Of a stretch of DNA of 11,293 bases, positions 6,353 through 11,293 are shown in pieces. Position numbers and translations under genes: made by a program. Each line of letters opens with the position of its first letter. Position 1 is the stretch's first letter. The DNA is taken from assembly GCA_046565865.1 (NCBI GenBank), contig JBKHXU010000021.1, positions 1 to 11,293 of the forward strand, in the 5' to 3' direction. Under the pieces are notes generated by a model, which was not told the origin of the DNA, searched no databases, and was given only the letters and a program-made list of their open reading frames with translations. Origin of the DNA: JBKHXU01 sp046565865. GTDB lineage: Bacteria > Pseudomonadota > Gammaproteobacteria > Acidiferrobacterales > Sulfurifustaceae.

Positions 6353-6634
6353 CTAGGACGGCTTGCGCAGCTGCTTCGTATAAAGACTAAGCAGCTGGGA
6401 ACAGTACTCCCCCGCTTTTTCAGCAGTCGAGACTTGATAACCGCTAGCGTTGACCGCCTTGATCACGGAGCGGTCACCCTTGGAAGCCGCCGCCATACCG
6501 TTTTGTAAAGCAGATATGAATTCTTCTACTAGTTCCGGATGGCTCCGCGTCAAATCCGCCATCCAAGCCGCCGCTTCTTCCAGCGTCCCCTGGTTTACAT
6601 AAGCGGCGAAGATGTTGTCTAGAGTCTCACCCAA
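6353..6634 (-). CDS. Hypothetical protein, 93 residues
   Basis: A soluble, helix-rich small protein that I do not recognise. Residues 1-47 look like two or three amphipathic helices (LEEAAAWMADLTRSHPEL, then LVEEFISALQNGMAAA), and the C-terminal half has a single cysteine (about residue 78) and ends in a basic tail. The only possible start is TTG at 6634-6632, because an in-frame stop lies a few codons upstream; a weak AGGT lies about nine bases before it. Base composition is less GC-rich than the flanking genes, as is the neighbouring non-coding stretch, which hints at acquired or fast-evolving DNA. It lies upstream of uup on the same strand with a 122-bp gap. Reading-frame length and sensible amino acid composition are the main support. 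Confidence 0.55.
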   Translation of the reverse strand: MGETLDNIFAAYVNQGTLEEAAAWMADLTRSHPELVEEFISALQNGMAAASKGDRSVIKAVNASGYQVSTAEKAGEYCSQLLSLYTKQLRKPS

Positions 6635-6657
6635 GCTGAGTACCTATCAGATCTGTC

Positions 6658-6683
6658 CCGATTTCATTGGTCCGATTTCATTG
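6658..6683. repeat. Direct repeat of 12 bp, two copies
   Basis: CCGATTTCATTG occurs at 6658-6669 and again at 6672-6683, spaced 14 bp start to start. It lies 24 bp upstream of the 93-residue gene (read on the minus strand) and may be an operator or simply a small tandem duplication in a decaying region. Confidence 0.6.
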
Positions 6684-6751
6684 CTTCTCGGATAATTTGA
6701 CACGATCACGGATTCTCGCTTTTTCCAAGAAATACACTAATGCTTCGGTCA

Positions 6752-6841
6752 TCATGATCTGACAACCAGTCGGGGAAGGAAGTCCTCCACCACTCGCAAT
6801 TTTCCCATCGGTTCATTTCTGTATGTAACTTTGTTCTTCAT
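6752..6841 (-). pseudogene. Remnant of a CopG/BrnA-type antitoxin gene
   Basis: The 29-codon frame from ATG 6841-6839 begins MKNKVTYRNEPMGKLRVVED and continues FLP before running into unrelated residues and a stop. The pattern 'K-V-x-Y-x-N/D-E-P-(M/L)-G-K-L-x-V-V-x-D-F-L-P' is that of the N terminus of short CopG/BrnA-like antitoxins, which normally continue for about 80 residues through 'SPEELV' and a ribbon-helix-helix. Here that part is missing. Just upstream and overlapping (about 6884-6825), another minus-strand frame reads MPLARKP-stop-DYEEQS, which resembles the C-terminal 'SARK...YEEQ' of a BrnT-type toxin broken by a TAG. Together they suggest a decayed toxin-antitoxin pair. Identification is from memory of family patterns over a short span. 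Confidence 0.45.
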
Positions 6842-6891
6842 AATCCTATGGCTTGCGCGCCAGAGGCATCTTCGTATCAGTGCGTGAAAGG

Positions 6892-6933
6892 CGTTGGGAG
6901 ATTGCTTCGGCGCCTCCGGCTCCTCGCAATGAC
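6892..6933. repeat. Dispersed palindromic repeat (MITE/REP-like)
   Basis: On the minus strand the element begins TGTCATTGCGAGGAGCCGGA and ends with a GCAATCTCC-type tail. Its termini ATTGC (6901-6905) and GCAAT (6926-6930) are inverted, and the inside can also fold (CGG/CCG). Elements with the form 'TCATTGCGAGG...CGAAGCAATCTC' recur in many unrelated bacterial genomes. Only one copy is in this window, so the call rests on recognising the consensus. It sits directly beside the decayed toxin-antitoxin remnant. Confidence 0.65.
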
Positions 6934-6981
6934 AGTGTTCGGACTGTATCAGCACTCTGCTAACTGATGGAATCGCACGGC

Positions 6982-7010
6982 TTGACAGCCGGCGCGACCT
7001 CCACTAATTT
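6982..7010 (+). promoter_or_regulatory. Sigma-70-type promoter of the regulator operon
   Basis: A perfect -35 hexamer TTGACA at 6982-6987 is followed after 17 bases by TAATTT (7005-7010); ACTAAT at 7003-7008 is an alternative -10 with a 15-base spacer. Transcription would begin near 7017, inside the inverted repeat at 7007-7026, which would let a bound repressor block it. Confidence 0.55.
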
Positions 7011-7026
7011 CTGTATTGACAGAAAT
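7007..7026. promoter_or_regulatory. Palindromic operator 1 (TTCTGT-N4-ACAGAA)
   Basis: ATTTCTGTATTGACAGAAAT has perfect 8-bp arms around a 4-base spacer. It overlaps the end of the -10 and the likely transcription start of the GbsR/MarR-type gene, the expected place for autorepression. The same core with the same spacer recurs at 8074-8089 within the operon. Winged-helix MarR-type dimers bind palindromes of about this size, so the adjacent regulator is the natural ligand; this is inferred. Confidence 0.7.
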
Positions 7027-7039
7027 AACAGATACCACC

Positions 7040-7579
7040 ATGAAAATAACGCCCGTCATGCAGAAGTACATCCTCCACTGGGGCGAGATGGGTACCCGGT
7101 GGGGAGTTAATCGCACCGTGGCGCAGATACACGCCCTACTCTTCCTGTCGCCCGAACCGCTGCCGGCGGAGACTATCGCCGATGCGCTGGGGGTAGCTCG
7201 CTCGAACGTCAGCACCAGCATCAAAGAGCTGCAAAGCTGGGGGCTGATCAAGATCGTCCATGTCATGGGCGACCGGCGCGATCATTTCGAGTCGTTAAAA
7301 GATATGTGGGAAATGGCGTTGGTAATCATGGAGCAGCGCAAGCGGCGAGAGATCGACCCAACGCTCACCATGCTGCGTCAAGCGGTATTGGATGCCGACA
7401 CCGACCGGCAGACGCCGAAGGAGATAAAAGAGCGGATGGCGAACGCGCTCGAATTCATGGAGACGTTCACCGGCTGGTACGAACAAATGCGCAACGTGCC
7501 GCGGCCAACGTTGTTGAAGCTCATGCGCCTCGGCGCGAAGGTAACCAAGTTTCTCGGCAAGGAGACGGCGGAGAAATAG
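7040..7579 (+). CDS. GbsR/MarR-family transcriptional regulator
   Basis: A 179-residue winged-helix DNA-binding protein, probably the regulator of the six-gene cluster it heads. The segment GTRWGVNRTVAQIHALLFLS (about residues 18-37) and ETIADALGVARSNVSTSIKE (about 44-63) form the helix-turn-helix; LIKIVHVMGDRRDHFESL (about 69-86) is the wing and following strand. The C-terminal about 90 residues form long helices typical of GbsR-type dimerisation and effector regions. An in-frame TTG at 7016 gives an eight-residue extension, but that codon lies in the operator at about the transcription start, and family members begin near MKITPxMQKxILHWGEMG, so ATG 7040 is preferred. No strong ribosome-binding site is seen before it. 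The ligand is unknown; the name GbsR comes from a choline sensor, but most relatives in such clusters are uncharacterised. Confidence 0.88.
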   Translation: MKITPVMQKYILHWGEMGTRWGVNRTVAQIHALLFLSPEPLPAETIADALGVARSNVSTSIKELQSWGLIKIVHVMGDRRDHFESLKDMWEMALVIMEQRKRREIDPTLTMLRQAVLDADTDRQTPKEIKERMANALEFMETFTGWYEQMRNVPRPTLLKLMRLGAKVTKFLGKETAEK

Positions 7580-7581
7580 CG

Positions 7582-7998
7582 ATGGGCGCCACGCACGAAA
7601 CGGAAGTGTTACTCGTTTACGACCGGCAATGTCCAGCCTGCGAGTTCTACTGCCGCCACGCCGAGATCGATGCCGCGCATGGCATGCTCCGTCGTATCGA
7701 CGCACGCGAGGCGTCGGAAGTTCGTGACCGCATCACTCGCGCCGGACTCGATATCGATCAGGGCATGGTGTTGGCGACGAATGGGCACCTCTATTACGGC
7801 GCGGACGCGATCCATGAGCTGGCACGCCGTGCCCCAGTACGCGGCGCATTCCACCGGCTGAGCCGCACGCTGTTCGGCTCGGCGGCGCGTGCACGGCTCC
7901 TCTACCCCGTCTTGCGCGCCTGCCGCAACGTGCTGCTCAAGGTGCTTGGAAAAACCAAGATCAACAATCTGGGACTACCGCACAATGACCGCTTTTGA
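7582..7998 (+). CDS. DCC-family (DUF393) thiol-disulfide oxidoreductase-like protein
   Basis: A 138-residue protein with the hallmark DxxCxxC near the N terminus: VYDRQCPACEFYC, with Asp14, Cys17 and Cys20 and an extra Cys24. The family (named DCC after this motif) has a thioredoxin-like fold and is presumed to carry out thiol-disulfide chemistry, though few members have been tested. The middle (GHLYYGADAIHELARR) matches the usual 'G...G.DA...L' region. The C-terminal part (about 95-125) is moderately hydrophobic and Arg-rich and may associate with membrane. The ATG at 7582 is two bases after the regulator's stop and has GGAGA seven bases upstream; the frame stays open farther upstream but only as antiparallel noise within the regulator gene. 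Expected to be co-transcribed with the regulator. Confidence 0.85.
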   Translation: MGATHETEVLLVYDRQCPACEFYCRHAEIDAAHGMLRRIDAREASEVRDRITRAGLDIDQGMVLATNGHLYYGADAIHELARRAPVRGAFHRLSRTLFGSAARARLLYPVLRACRNVLLKVLGKTKINNLGLPHNDRF

Positions 7999-8073
7999 GG
8001 CCGACATACCCGCTCGCAACATAGCGAGACGCGCGGCGCATGAACGACGCCAGGAATTTTTTTGCCTGCGAGC

Positions 8074-8089
8074 TTCTGTCCGTACAGAA
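8074..8089. promoter_or_regulatory. Palindromic operator 2 (TTCTGT-N4-ACAGAA)
   Basis: TTCTGTCCGTACAGAA has the same 6-bp arms and 4-base spacer as operator 1, in the 123-bp gap between the DCC gene and the first membrane-protein gene. A weak promoter overlaps it (TTTGCC at 8061-8066, 16 bases, TACAGA at 8083-8088). The site predicts an internal, co-regulated promoter for the downstream four genes. Confidence 0.65.
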
Positions 8090-8121
8090 ACTTCCGATAA
8101 CCAACCGAGAAGGGGCGAGCC

Positions 8122-8499
8122 ATGATCGAAATCACCTACGCGGTTTATGTCGTCGTCAGCATCGCCATGACCGTCTGGGTCGCGCGCACGCTGCATAAGA
8201 ACGGACGCATATTCCTGGTGGACAGCTTCGGCGGCAATGCGCCGCTGGCGGATTCGGTGAACCATTTGCTGGTCGTCGGGTTCTACCTCATCAATATCGG
8301 CTACGTCTCGCTCGCGCTACGCGAATATGCGCGGCCGAGCGATGTGGCCGCGGCCATCGAGTTGTTGAGCCGCAAGATCGGGTGGGTGTTGCTCGTGCTC
8401 GGCGCCATGCATTTCTTCAACATGTTCGTGATCGCCAAGATGCGGCGGCGCGCGATCGAGCAGCAGCGCGAGGCGGCGGCACCGGCGGCGACGGTGTGA
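8122..8499 (+). CDS. Small integral membrane protein, 125 residues
   Basis: Three hydrophobic segments are visible: residues about 4-23, 47-67 and 86-106. Between the first and second lies a polar loop with FLVDSFGGNAPLADSVNHLL, the most motif-like part, rich in residues (Asp, Asn, His) that could contact a ligand. The C terminus is charged (KMRRRAIEQQRE) and probably cytoplasmic by the positive-inside rule. I do not recognise a named function. The ATG at 8122 has AAGGGG six bases upstream, and the operator-containing gap precedes it, so it probably starts the internal transcription unit. Eleven bases separate it from the next membrane-protein gene. Confidence 0.78.
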   Translation: MIEITYAVYVVVSIAMTVWVARTLHKNGRIFLVDSFGGNAPLADSVNHLLVVGFYLINIGYVSLALREYARPSDVAAAIELLSRKIGWVLLVLGAMHFFNMFVIAKMRRRAIEQQREAAAPAATV

Positions 8500-8510
8500 G
8501 GCGTAAGCCA

Positions 8511-9197
8511 ATGCCCAAACACTATCAGCGAGACAGCGACGGAACCAACCGCGTCGTCGGCGGCGCGGTGGTGATAGCGATCATTACCGTCGCTTGTCTC
8601 GTGATGGCGCTGTTCTTGCGGCACGGTCTACCGACGGGCAATACACTAGCGGAGCGCATGGCGTTAGTGTCGGCACACCCGATTGCATGGCCGCTCGCGT
8701 GGCTGCCATGGATGGCGTCCGCCGTTGGCTTGCTGCTGTTCTGCTCTTGGCTGCGTCATTACGCGCCGCGATCCTCCCTACGATTTTTTGGCGTGACACT
8801 GGTCGCTATCGGCGTCGTACCCGACATTACCGCAGAGTTGATCTATGCGGCCGTACTGCCACGGCTGACCGACTCCGCCGCAGCCGAAAGGTTCTACGAC
8901 TTCGAATTGATTGCGACCCTACTCACCGGTTTCGCTGCGAACGGCGCGTATTGCCTCGGTGGCTTGATGCTGAATCTCGCGTTGTTTCGCAATCGGCGGT
9001 TTCCGCGGCTCGTGGCCTGGGCCGGCCTGCCCGCGTGGATCCTCGGGCTCGGCCTCTCGGTCGCGGTCATCAACGGCGAGATGCACGCAGCCATGGTGCT
9101 GACGGGCGCTTCGATGACGCTGAACCTTATCTGGATGGCCATCGTGACCGCGTTCATTTTCCCCGTCCCCGACCGCTATCGGTGGCAACGCGCATGA
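8511..9197 (+). CDS. Integral membrane protein, 228 residues
   Basis: About six transmembrane helices are visible (residues about 15-36, 60-80, 92-116, 131-158, 167-187 and 193-218), joined by short loops and with a polar N-terminal tail of 13 residues. The loop around DITAELIYAAVLPRL and the AERFYDFE stretch (about 105-132) carry the few acidic residues. The overall layout resembles uncharacterised multi-pass proteins of the DUF4386 type, but I am not sure of that. Start chosen at ATG 8511, which follows a GAGG site formed by the end of the previous gene; the frame extends upstream only by overlapping that gene. Its stop overlaps the next start (ATGA at 9194-9197), so the two proteins are probably made together and may form a complex. 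Confidence 0.75.
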   Translation: MPKHYQRDSDGTNRVVGGAVVIAIITVACLVMALFLRHGLPTGNTLAERMALVSAHPIAWPLAWLPWMASAVGLLLFCSWLRHYAPRSSLRFFGVTLVAIGVVPDITAELIYAAVLPRLTDSAAAERFYDFELIATLLTGFAANGAYCLGGLMLNLALFRNRRFPRLVAWAGLPAWILGLGLSVAVINGEMHAAMVLTGASMTLNLIWMAIVTAFIFPVPDRYRWQRA

Positions 9198-9688
9198 GCG
9201 ACGCGACCCTCTTCAGCGTGATCAAGCTGATCCATCTGGGCGCGCTGATCCTGTGGCTCGGGCCCGGCATCGGCGCGTGGTGGATGCTGCGCCGCGCCTT
9301 GTTTCGCTTCGATGACCCGGGCATGGTGAGCCACTTTTTGTATCGCGCGTTCTTGCGCCTCATGTGGCTGGAGCACGCGGCGCTCGCGGTGCTGCTCGCG
9401 TGCGGCATGATGCTCGCCGGTTTGACGCAGGCATACGCGTCCGAGTGGTTTCGCTACAAGCTGCTGCTGGTCACTCTCATTGTGCTGCCGCTCGAAGTCA
9501 TCGACGTCTGGTTCAGCCATGTGCGGCTGCCGGCGATTCTGCGCGGGCGGCATCCGAGCCAGCCGTATGCGGCCGCGGAAATCCATATCTTGCGCGTGTA
9601 TCACAACCGCTTTACGCCAGCGGCGGTGCTACTGCTGCCCGCGACCATCGTCGTCATCATGTGGCTCGCCATTGGCAAGCCGAGTTGA
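9194..9688 (+). CDS. DUF2269-like integral membrane protein, 164 residues
   Basis: Four transmembrane helices are visible (residues about 7-30, 58-78, 86-106 and 141-160). The N-terminal 'IKLIHLGALILWLGPGIGAWWMLRR' matches the look of DUF2269 proteins, which begin with a helix of the form 'LKxLHLxGxxxWLG'. Conserved-type histidines lie in or near the membrane (His14, His61, His109, His137); this resembles haem- or metal-binding CopD-like membrane proteins, but no such function is shown. The ATG at 9194 overlaps the upstream stop by four bases, the sign of translational coupling; a much longer frame reaching back to 8594 is out of frame with the real upstream gene and is discarded. Nine bases separate it from the dehydrogenase-like gene. 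Confidence 0.78.
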   Translation: MSDATLFSVIKLIHLGALILWLGPGIGAWWMLRRALFRFDDPGMVSHFLYRAFLRLMWLEHAALAVLLACGMMLAGLTQAYASEWFRYKLLLVTLIVLPLEVIDVWFSHVRLPAILRGRHPSQPYAAAEIHILRVYHNRFTPAAVLLLPATIVVIMWLAIGKPS

Positions 9689-9697
9689 GGCGACACA

Positions 9698-10849
9698 ATG
9701 CGCTACCGCGTTCTGGTCTTAGGCGGTTACGGCACGTTCGGCACGCGCATCAGCCGCGAACTGACCAAGGACACGAGCCTTCACGTTCTGATCGGCGGGC
9801 GCGATGTTATGCGCGGCGAGGTGCTGGCGCGGGAGCTGCGCTGCGATGCGGGTGCGGAAGTGAACGCGGTTCACTGCGATATCGACGATGCCGCGTTCCC
9901 CGAGACATTGCGTGCGTTAAATACCGCAGCGGTAATCAATACATGCGGTCCGTTTCAACAACGGGACTACCGGGTCGCCGAGGCGTGCATCCGCGCCGGC
10001 GTGCATTACGTCGACCTGGCCGATGCACGTGACTATGTATGTGGATTCGCCGCGCTCGACGCGCTCGCCCGAAAGCATCACGTGCTAGCCGTGACCGGCG
10101 CAAGCACTGTGCCGGCGCTGGCGGCCGCCGTCATCGACGATATCGCCGCGGACCTCACGTTGCAGTCGATCGACTATGGCATCAACCCCGGCAACCAGAC
10201 ACCCCGAGGGCTCGCCACCGTGCGCGCGATCTTAAGCTATTGCGGTAAACCATTTCGCCAATGGCGCGGTGGCCAGTGGGTCGAGGTACACGGTTGGCAA
10301 GGCTTGGTGCGTCACCCCTACCCGGCGCCGATGGGAAAGCGCTGGCTCAGCTACTGCAGTGTCCCGGATCTCGAGTTGTTCCCGCAGCGCTATGCGGGCG
10401 TGCGCGACGTGGTGTTTCGCGCCGGGCTGGAGCTGAGCCTGCTGCATCTCGGCACGTGGGCGCTGTCGTGGTTGGCACGCTGGCGCATCGTCGCAAATTG
10501 GTCACGCTATGCGGCGCCACTACTGCGCACCAGCGAGTGGTTCGAGCGGCGCGGCAGCGATGTCGGTGGCATGCATGTCAGCGCCATTGGAACAGATAGA
10601 CAACAGCGTACCGTACGGCGCACTTGGTACTTGATTGCACGAAACGGCGATGGCCCACAGGTGCCGTGTACGCCATCGGTGGTGCTGATTAAGAAGCTCG
10701 CGCGCAATGAATTGTCACAACGCGGGGCGATACCGTGCGTCGGACTGCTATCGTTAGACCCGTTGTTGGCGGCGTTGACGGACTACGATATCAAAACCCA
10801 CACGGTTGAAGAATCATTAAGCACAACACCGATACCATCGATTTCGTAA
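9698..10849 (+). CDS. Saccharopine-dehydrogenase-like NAD(P)-binding protein
   Basis: A 383-residue protein. The N terminus is a Rossmann fold: RVLVLGGYGTFGTRI with the dinucleotide-binding GxGxxG at residues 10-15, then GGRD at about 33-36, where the cofactor's ribose would sit. The segment VINTCGPFQQRDYRVAEACI followed by GVHYVDLADARDYV (about residues 79-112) and TGASTVPALAAAVID is characteristic of saccharopine dehydrogenase NADP-binding-domain proteins, a group that also includes trans-acting enoyl reductases of lipid biosynthesis. The C-terminal half has a hydrophobic stretch (about 245-262, LELSLLHLGTWALSWLARW), suggesting membrane contact. True saccharopine metabolism is unlikely given the neighbours; reduction of a lipid-like or membrane substrate is more plausible. 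The ATG follows TGAGG seven bases upstream. Last gene of the cluster. Confidence 0.85.
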   Translation: MRYRVLVLGGYGTFGTRISRELTKDTSLHVLIGGRDVMRGEVLARELRCDAGAEVNAVHCDIDDAAFPETLRALNTAAVINTCGPFQQRDYRVAEACIRAGVHYVDLADARDYVCGFAALDALARKHHVLAVTGASTVPALAAAVIDDIAADLTLQSIDYGINPGNQTPRGLATVRAILSYCGKPFRQWRGGQWVEVHGWQGLVRHPYPAPMGKRWLSYCSVPDLELFPQRYAGVRDVVFRAGLELSLLHLGTWALSWLARWRIVANWSRYAAPLLRTSEWFERRGSDVGGMHVSAIGTDRQQRTVRRTWYLIARNGDGPQVPCTPSVVLIKKLARNELSQRGAIPCVGLLSLDPLLAALTDYDIKTHTVEESLSTTPIPSIS

Positions 10850-11101
10850 ATCACGTGCCCAACGATGTATGTCAGATGATCATTCGAGCCGCGCAGCCGA
10901 TATCTTCGCCATCGCGCAAGACTACGGTGTCCGGATGGAATGGGATACGTTTTTTGGGTGGTATTGAAGTTGGAGATAACGCGTAGACTATGCGACTTAA
11001 AAATACGCCGCCGACTAAACCGACATTCTGTCCCGCGTCACATTCCCGCGACCAAACGGTACGATAGCAAACGTGAGGCAGATCAAAGGAAGGAAACGCA
11101 T
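10850..11101 (+). other. Intergenic region with a doubtful 32-codon frame and a weak promoter
   Basis: This 252-bp stretch is less GC-rich than its flanks. A short plus-strand frame at 10869-10967 starts MSDDHSSRAADIFAIAQDYG and ends FFGWY; its composition is protein-like but it has no ribosome-binding site. TACGAT at 11060-11065 could be a -10 for the gst gene, with a weak GTCACA at 11037-11042. I see no clear terminator for the upstream operon. Confidence 0.3.
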
Positions 11102-11293
11102 ATGAAACTCTATTACTCCCCGGGTGCGTGTTCGCTCGCCGTGCATATCTTGTTGCGCGAAACCGCGACACTATTCGAGCTCGTTCGGGTCGATCTCAAG
11201 GCGAAGCGGACGGAGAAAGGCGAAGACTATTTGAAGATCAATCCCAAAGGCTATGTCCCGGCACTGCAGCTCGACAGCGGCGAGACGCTGACC
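11102..11293 (+). CDS. gst: Glutathione S-transferase, beta class (N-terminal fragment, cut by window end)
   Basis: The first 64 codons are present. They encode MKLYYSPGACSLAVHILLRE and, further on, INPKGYVPALQLDSGETLT, which follow the thioredoxin-like N-terminal domain of bacterial beta-class glutathione S-transferases such as E. coli GstA. Cys10, the active-site cysteine of that class, and the cis-proline Pro53 in YVPAL are both present. The enzyme conjugates or reduces electrophiles with glutathione in the cytoplasm. The ATG at 11102 is preceded by an AAGGAAGGAA stretch at a fitting distance, confirming the start. It is separated from the upstream cluster by about 250 bp and probably has its own promoter. 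Confidence 0.93.
   Translation, partial: MKLYYSPGACSLAVHILLRETATLFELVRVDLKAKRTEKGEDYLKINPKGYVPALQLDSGETLT

Noticed and set aside
5508..6356. 282-codon plus-strand frame opposite the 5' half of uup
   Set aside because: It is antisense to a definite ABC-F gene and is dominated by Arg, Gln, His and Pro, so it is a codon-composition artefact.
8594..9688. A 364-codon version of the DUF2269-like gene
   Set aside because: The upstream 200 codons lie out of frame within the 228-residue membrane-protein gene and are Arg-rich noise; the ATGA overlap at 9194 gives the proper start.
11026..11041. Third copy of the TTCTGT-N4-ACAGAA operator before gst
   Set aside because: Only the left half-site TTCTGT is present; the right half reads CGTCAC, so it is not a palindrome.
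10872..11171. 99-codon minus-strand frame over the gst start
   Set aside because: It overlaps the gst start region antisense, has no recognisable domain and no convincing ribosome-binding site.

Overview
The window is high-GC DNA with dense, mostly intact bacterial genes. Uup, a DsrC/TusE-family protein, a YkgJ-type cysteine-cluster protein and a GbsR/MarR-type regulator together suggest a gammaproteobacterial chromosome. This is inferred from recognisable protein families, and I cannot place the organism more precisely. There are no rRNA or tRNA genes, no CRISPR array and no intact transposase.

Layout. (1) Positions 1-2057, minus strand: five genes packed with gaps or overlaps of 0-4 bases. 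They encode a small acidic protein, a protein with a ParB-like N-terminal domain, a small unknown protein, a cysteine-rich putative zinc protein and the start of a YkgJ-family protein cut by the window edge. (2) 2228-2644, plus strand: a conserved-looking small cytoplasmic protein, convergent with (3) 2652-3599, minus strand: a secreted SGNH/GDSL esterase. (4) 3600-3892: no obvious protein gene. It holds a strong plus-strand rho-independent terminator preceded by a long imperfect hairpin, which together look like a small RNA gene. (5) 3893-6230, minus strand: a DsrC/TusE-like protein that keeps only one of the two family cysteines, and the ABC-F ATPase Uup. (6) 6353-7039: a small unknown gene, then a poorly coding stretch with a toxin-antitoxin remnant, a dispersed palindromic repeat and the promoter/operator of the next operon. 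(7) 7040-10849, plus strand: a six-gene cluster encoding a GbsR/MarR-type regulator, a DCC-family thiol-disulfide protein, three small membrane proteins and a saccharopine-dehydrogenase-like NAD(P)-binding protein. (8) From 11102: the start of a beta-class glutathione S-transferase, cut by the window end.

The most interesting point is in region 7. Two inverted repeats share the core TTCTGT-N4-ACAGAA. One overlaps the likely promoter of the regulator gene. The other lies in the 123-bp gap before the first membrane-protein gene. This predicts that the regulator controls itself and an internal promoter, which would make the six genes one regulon, plausibly acting on the cell envelope or membrane redox state. 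The pathway is unknown. The second candidate novelty is the putative small RNA at about 3734-3884, which carries a CU-rich, anti-Shine-Dalgarno-like segment and two mutually exclusive hairpins.
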